44,216 nt of DNA, from assembly GCA_964523015.1 (NCBI GenBank), contig CAZFXN010000018.1, forward strand, positions 1 to 44,216, read 5' to 3'. A model generated the notes under the pieces. It was given only the letters and a program-made list of their open reading frames with translations. It was not told where the DNA came from and searched no databases. This document shows, piece after piece, positions 41,095 through 44,216 of this stretch. This stretch comes from JAWXBT01 sp964523015 (GTDB lineage: Bacteria > Bdellovibrionota_C > UBA2361 > J135). Position 1 is the first letter of the stretch. Each line of letters starts with the position of its first letter. A program made the position numbers and the translations under genes.

Positions 41095-44016
41095 ATGAGT
41101 GTAAGAGATCATCGAAACGCTGCGATCGGGGTAATTATTGCGGTTGTCCTAATATTGCTAATTGCAGCTCCAGCTTCCTCACCTCCTGGTGGTGCTCCTC
41201 CCTGTGCACCTGATCAGATCTCTGGCTCTGTTTTTAGAGATTACGATTATGACGGCACACGTGGTGCAACAGAACCAGGTGAACCGAATATAACTGTTCA
41301 AGCCTTTGATACAGCAGGTAATCCCGTAGGAACAACTTCAACCGATGCAACTGGAAGTTATTCGTTTACGTTACCTATTGGCTCATATCGAATTGAGGTT
41401 AGCGGAATCCCAACCTATCTATCTCCTGGAGTTCATGGATCTGATTCAGTTACTACAGTAAGTACTACGACTACAGGAAATTGCTTAGCTTCAATTGCGG
41501 TATCTAATCCAGCCCAATATTGCGATGCCACACCTGAGCTAGTTACTCCAGTCCACATATCTGGTGACGCACTGCTAGGTGGAACTACTGCTACTACAAA
41601 AAGTCTTGTGACATTTCCATATAATGCAACTGGTGAATCCGCAGACCCAGGTTATACGCCGCCAAATGCAATTGCAATTCAAAGTCAAACTGGCTCTCTC
41701 TGGGGTGTAGCTTACCAACGATCAAGTAAAAAGATATTTTCAACAGCGCTACTTAAACGTCATACCGGGTTTGGGCCATTGAGTACCGGTGGTCTTTATA
41801 TTACAGATTATTCAAATCCGCCTAATGGTGTTACCTCCTCGTTTGTTGATCTAAAAACAATAGGAATAAATACTGGTAGTGATCCACGAGTCCCTGGGGA
41901 TCTGATGCCTAATGCACCAGATCCAAGTTACGATCCAAGCGTTTTTAGATCAATAGGAAAGATGTCCTTAGGTGACATCGATATCTCTGAAGATGAAAAA
42001 ACTCTCTGGATAATGAATCTTTCTAATAGAACTCTCTACTCTGTATTTATTGATCTACCTGCTCAAGTTCCTACTGCTGCAAATGTAACAGCTTACCCAA
42101 TTTCTAATCCTGGCTGTACAGACGGAACGTTTAGACCATGGGGGATAAAAGTAATGGATGGCAGCGTGTATGTTGGTGTTACATGTACTGCAGAAGTTTC
42201 CCAGGTAGCTAGCCAACTTCATGCTTATATTCTTAAACTAGACGGAAGCTCATTCAGTACCATCTTTAATTTTCCGCTAAACTACACTAAAGGATTTGCT
42301 ATTCACGCGAATTTAAATCCTATACCTGACCAAGGATTTCTATGGAGACCGTGGGCCAGAAACCTTCTCGACATATCACCATCGTTCCCTGGATACTCTT
42401 TTTTAGTGTATCCTCAACCTATTCTCTCTGGGATTGAGTTTGATTATCGAGGAAACATAACTCTTGGATTTTTAGACAGATCCGGAATCTCTTTTGGTCC
42501 TGAGAATTTCCTCTTTGGGCAATTCGCATCGAGCATGGTAAATGCACCAAGTGGTGGCGATATTCTTTATGCCTGCAATCTTGGTTCAGGCACCTATGTT
42601 CTTGAAAATAACGGTAGTTGTCCTAGTGGACCAACATCAGGTCAAGGAGTAGGGAACAATCAAGGTCCTGGTGGTGGTGAATTTTTCTATGGGGATTTCC
42701 TAGCTACATATAATGGAGGGACCCCAACCGATGTACATCAAGAGACCTCTCTAGGTTCTTTTACATATAAGCCGGGCTCATCTGAAGTAATTGCAAATGT
42801 ATATGATGCATTTCAGTTTGAAGATAATAGCACAGCAACATTTAGCTTAGATGATGGTGGCGTACTTAATGCTTATCAAATCTATGACGTAAATACTCCT
42901 GGAGCTTTTGGTAAAGCTGTAGGAATTGGTGATATAGAGCTCCTTTGTGATCCAGCACCTCAAGAGATAGGAAATTTAGTTTGGTTTGACTCTGATGCCG
43001 ATGGGTCTCAAGATGCTAACGAGCCGGGAAGAGCCGGTGTGACAGTTAGTCTATACAATCAATCTAATAGTTTAATTGCACAAAAAATTACTGATATTGA
43101 AGGAAAATACTACTTCAATACAGCCGATGGAGTACTGGCTTCTACTAATTATACGATCAAACTTGATAATGCTTCAGATTTTGGCATTAGTGGCCCTTTA
43201 GATGGACTATCACTAACTGTGCCGAATGCAGATCAAGATCAACGGGATTCAGATGGTATTTTAGTGAGCGGCTTTCCTTCGCATTCTATAACTACAGGAG
43301 CAGCAGGAATAAATAATCATACTTTTGATTTCGGGTTCTTTACTACTGTGAGTCCAACTCCATCTCCGTCGCCTTCACCTACTCCAAGTCCTACGCCAAG
43401 CCCGACTCCATCTCCATCGCCATCTCCGTCGCCTTCACCTACTCCAAGTCCTAGCCCTTCGCCGAGCCCGACTCCATCTCCAACTCCGTCGCCGACGCCA
43501 AGTCCTAGTCCTTCACCGAGCCCGACTCCTAGTGCGTCACCAAGTCCATCACCAAGTGCTTCTCCAAGTCCAAGCCCAACTCCTGATTGTGAAGAAGTTT
43601 CATTTGCTGCTGAAGTTAAAATAGTTGATGGGAATTCAGTCGCTCTATACATATATGGTCAACAGATGTTAGCTGAAGTTCATAAGAACAATAAATCCAC
43701 TGCTGCAATAAGCATAGCTAAGATGCTCCTTGAAAAGATTAACGCACTGCATATTCAGATATGGAAGATGGCTAATCTTGAGCTGCCACAAAGCACCTTG
43801 ATTTGTACAGCAGTTTCATCGTGTCCAAGTTTTGATATTTCTCAATCGATAGCAAAAGTAAACAAAGTTACTAAGATGATGTATAAATTATTACAGAAGA
43901 TGAAAAAACTTGGCAATACAAAACATTCAATCGTTATTCTTAAAGCAGCCAAAAAAGTTAAGAGTGATACAACGAAAACACTTACTCTATTTCCAGCTCA
44001 GATTGTGCAGTGCTAA
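41095..44016 (+). CDS. Large SdrD-B-domain surface protein with Ser-Pro-Thr linker
   Basis: A 973-residue exported protein. An N-terminal hydrophobic segment (about residues 8-26) is followed by an SdrD_B/Cna-B-like domain (about 40-130: GSVFRDYDYDGTRGATEPGEPNI, TDATGSYSFTLP). A central region of about 480 residues has propeller-like repeats, then a second SdrD_B domain (about 625-750: GNLVWFDSDADGSQDANEPGRAGVTVSLY). A Ser-Pro-Thr linker (about 752-831) leads to a C-terminal Lys-rich, Cys-bounded domain (about 834-973). SdrD_B domains usually stiffen surface adhesins through Ca2+ and isopeptide bonds; no LPxTG motif is present. The central domain was not matched to a family with certainty. 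No partner genes adjoin it on the same strand. Confidence 0.8.
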   Translation: MSVRDHRNAAIGVIIAVVLILLIAAPASSPPGGAPPCAPDQISGSVFRDYDYDGTRGATEPGEPNITVQAFDTAGNPVGTTSTDATGSYSFTLPIGSYRIEVSGIPTYLSPGVHGSDSVTTVSTTTTGNCLASIAVSNPAQYCDATPELVTPVHISGDALLGGTTATTKSLVTFPYNATGESADPGYTPPNAIAIQSQTGSLWGVAYQRSSKKIFSTALLKRHTGFGPLSTGGLYITDYSNPPNGVTSSFVDLKTIGINTGSDPRVPGDLMPNAPDPSYDPSVFRSIGKMSLGDIDISEDEKTLWIMNLSNRTLYSVFIDLPAQVPTAANVTAYPISNPGCTDGTFRPWGIKVMDGSVYVGVTCTAEVSQVASQLHAYILKLDGSSFSTIFNFPLNYTKGFAIHANLNPIPDQGFLWRPWARNLLDISPSFPGYSFLVYPQPILSGIEFDYRGNITLGFLDRSGISFGPENFLFGQFASSMVNAPSGGDILYACNLGSGTYVLENNGSCPSGPTSGQGVGNNQGPGGGEFFYGDFLATYNGGTPTDVHQETSLGSFTYKPGSSEVIANVYDAFQFEDNSTATFSLDDGGVLNAYQIYDVNTPGAFGKAVGIGDIELLCDPAPQEIGNLVWFDSDADGSQDANEPGRAGVTVSLYNQSNSLIAQKITDIEGKYYFNTADGVLASTNYTIKLDNASDFGISGPLDGLSLTVPNADQDQRDSDGILVSGFPSHSITTGAAGINNHTFDFGFFTTVSPTPSPSPSPTPSPTPSPTPSPSPSPSPSPTPSPSPSPSPTPSPTPSPTPSPSPSPSPTPSASPSPSPSASPSPSPTPDCEEVSFAAEVKIVDGNSVALYIYGQQMLAEVHKNNKSTAAISIAKMLLEKINALHIQIWKMANLELPQSTLICTAVSSCPSFDISQSIAKVNKVTKMMYKLLQKMKKLGNTKHSIVILKAAKKVKSDTTKTLTLFPAQIVQC
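43351..43587 (+). repeat. Ser-Pro-Thr codon repeat (linker)
   Basis: A degenerate 6/12-bp tandem repeat encoding alternating SP, TP and AS-P residues over about 79 codons. Multiple-of-three units allow length change without frameshift. Its apparent reverse-strand frame is an artefact of the repeat. Confidence 0.85.
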
Positions 44017-44081
44017 CTGAACAGCTCAGAAGACCTATATTTTACAGCAAGCATAACAGAATTGCCGCTCATATTTGTAAT

Positions 44082-44154
44082 GCGGTTATGGGGAGAGAGA
44101 GGGCGAGGGCACTATACTGTCTTCGTGCCAGAGCCCCTCTCTCTCCATAACTGC
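44082..44154. terminator. Long foldback between convergent genes, probably a bidirectional terminator
   Basis: GCGGTTATGG...GAGAGAGAGGG (44082-44103) pairs with CCCTCTCTCTC...CCATAACTGC (44135-44154): about ten base pairs, a two-base bulge, then about ten more. A further inner GGCAC/GTGCC hairpin is at 44108-44112 and 44125-44129. It lies between the stop of the surface protein and the stop of the reverse gene at 44158. No classical T-run follows on either strand, so the role is uncertain. Confidence 0.5.
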
Positions 44155-44157
44155 ATC

Positions 44158-44216
44158 TTAAAGAGATCTTAGAAATCTAAGTATTGCATCTCGATCTACC
44201 TTTGAAAGATTTTTGA
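44158..44216 (-). CDS. 3' end of a reverse-strand gene, cytochrome c-like C terminus (partial)
   Basis: One reverse frame is open from the window edge to a TAA at 44158-44160 and encodes ...NLSKVDRDAILRFLRSL. The pattern L-S-x-x-D-x-x-A-I-x-x-F-L-R-S-L is the usual C terminus of di-heme peroxidase and other c-type cytochrome proteins. With only 18 codons visible the identity is tentative. Confidence 0.45.
   Translation of the reverse strand, partial: KNLSKVDRDAILRFLRSL

Noticed and set aside
43317..43652. Reverse-strand frame rich in Gly-Leu-Gly
   Set aside because: It is the mirror of the Ser-Pro-Thr codon repeat of the forward surface protein and has no start signals.
1..44216. tRNA genes, CRISPR arrays, transposase genes
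   Set aside because: Scanned both strands by eye for T-loop and acceptor patterns, regularly spaced repeats and DDE or Y1 motifs; none found.

Overview
The window is a compact, low-GC (by eye somewhat over one third G+C) bacterial chromosome segment. Envelope genes point to a Gram-negative cell: YidC with a large periplasmic domain, type I signal peptides, a small lipoprotein, c-type cytochromes and a lytic transglycosylase. ALA-synthase-type heme synthesis, DUF6502, DUF2867 and DUF5658-like proteins suggest a proteobacterial or deltaproteobacterial-like lineage, but I cannot name a taxon. Many convergent neighbours are separated by only 2-30 bp or overlap.

Layout. 1-6.7 kb: DUF6502 protein, a glutathione peroxidase with a 3' frameshift, a secreted FN3/beta-helix protein plus small lipoprotein, an AAA/DUF4143 ATPase and a DUF2817 peptidase-like protein. 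6.8-16 kb: a complete aerobic C4 heme pathway: hemC fused to a HemD-like domain, hemB, hemA (ALA synthase), hemH and hemF, then a reverse-strand SDR protein, then hemE and hemY. 16-22 kb: an unrecognised protein, an SDR/DUF2867 protein, rsmG, apaG, a small unknown and an RlmI-like rRNA methyltransferase. 22.0-23.1 kb: an island of higher G+C holding a 148-nt foldback (a perfect 33-bp stem enclosing two hairpins) followed by an RNase III-like gene. 23-29 kb: AEC permease, solute-binding protein, GH5 glycosidase, GT-C-like membrane protein and a second DUF4143 ATPase. 29-36.5 kb: the classic rpmH-rnpA-yidD-yidC-mnmE cluster and mnmG, with a divergent lytic transglycosylase between mnmE and mnmG. 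37-41 kb: a beta-propeller-like secreted protein, a copper-amine-oxidase-like secreted protein that appears to lack the copper ligands, a divergent MauG/CcpA-type di-heme cytochrome and a DUF5658-like membrane protein. 41-44.2 kb: a 973-residue SdrD-B surface protein with a Ser-Pro-Thr linker, then the 3' end of a reverse gene with a cytochrome-like C terminus.

How the parts fit. The heme genes would convert glycine and succinyl-CoA to protoheme, using the oxygen-dependent enzymes HemF and HemY; c-type cytochromes at the other end of the window are consumers. MnmE and MnmG jointly modify tRNA wobble uridines; RnpA, L34, YidD and YidC form the usual translation and membrane-insertion cluster. 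rsmG, which often follows mnmG, is about 10 kb away, with the RNase III island and several accessory genes between them.

The strongest candidates for something undescribed are (1) the RNase III-like gene behind a giant Y-shaped RNA foldback, (2) a copper-less amine-oxidase-like protein with a propeller partner and a MauG-like enzyme, and (3) two DUF4143 paralogues whose start codons are preceded by the same palindrome-plus-CCTAT layout. Short perfect tandem duplications of 12-16 bp also recur just upstream of genes and inside hemF and yidC.
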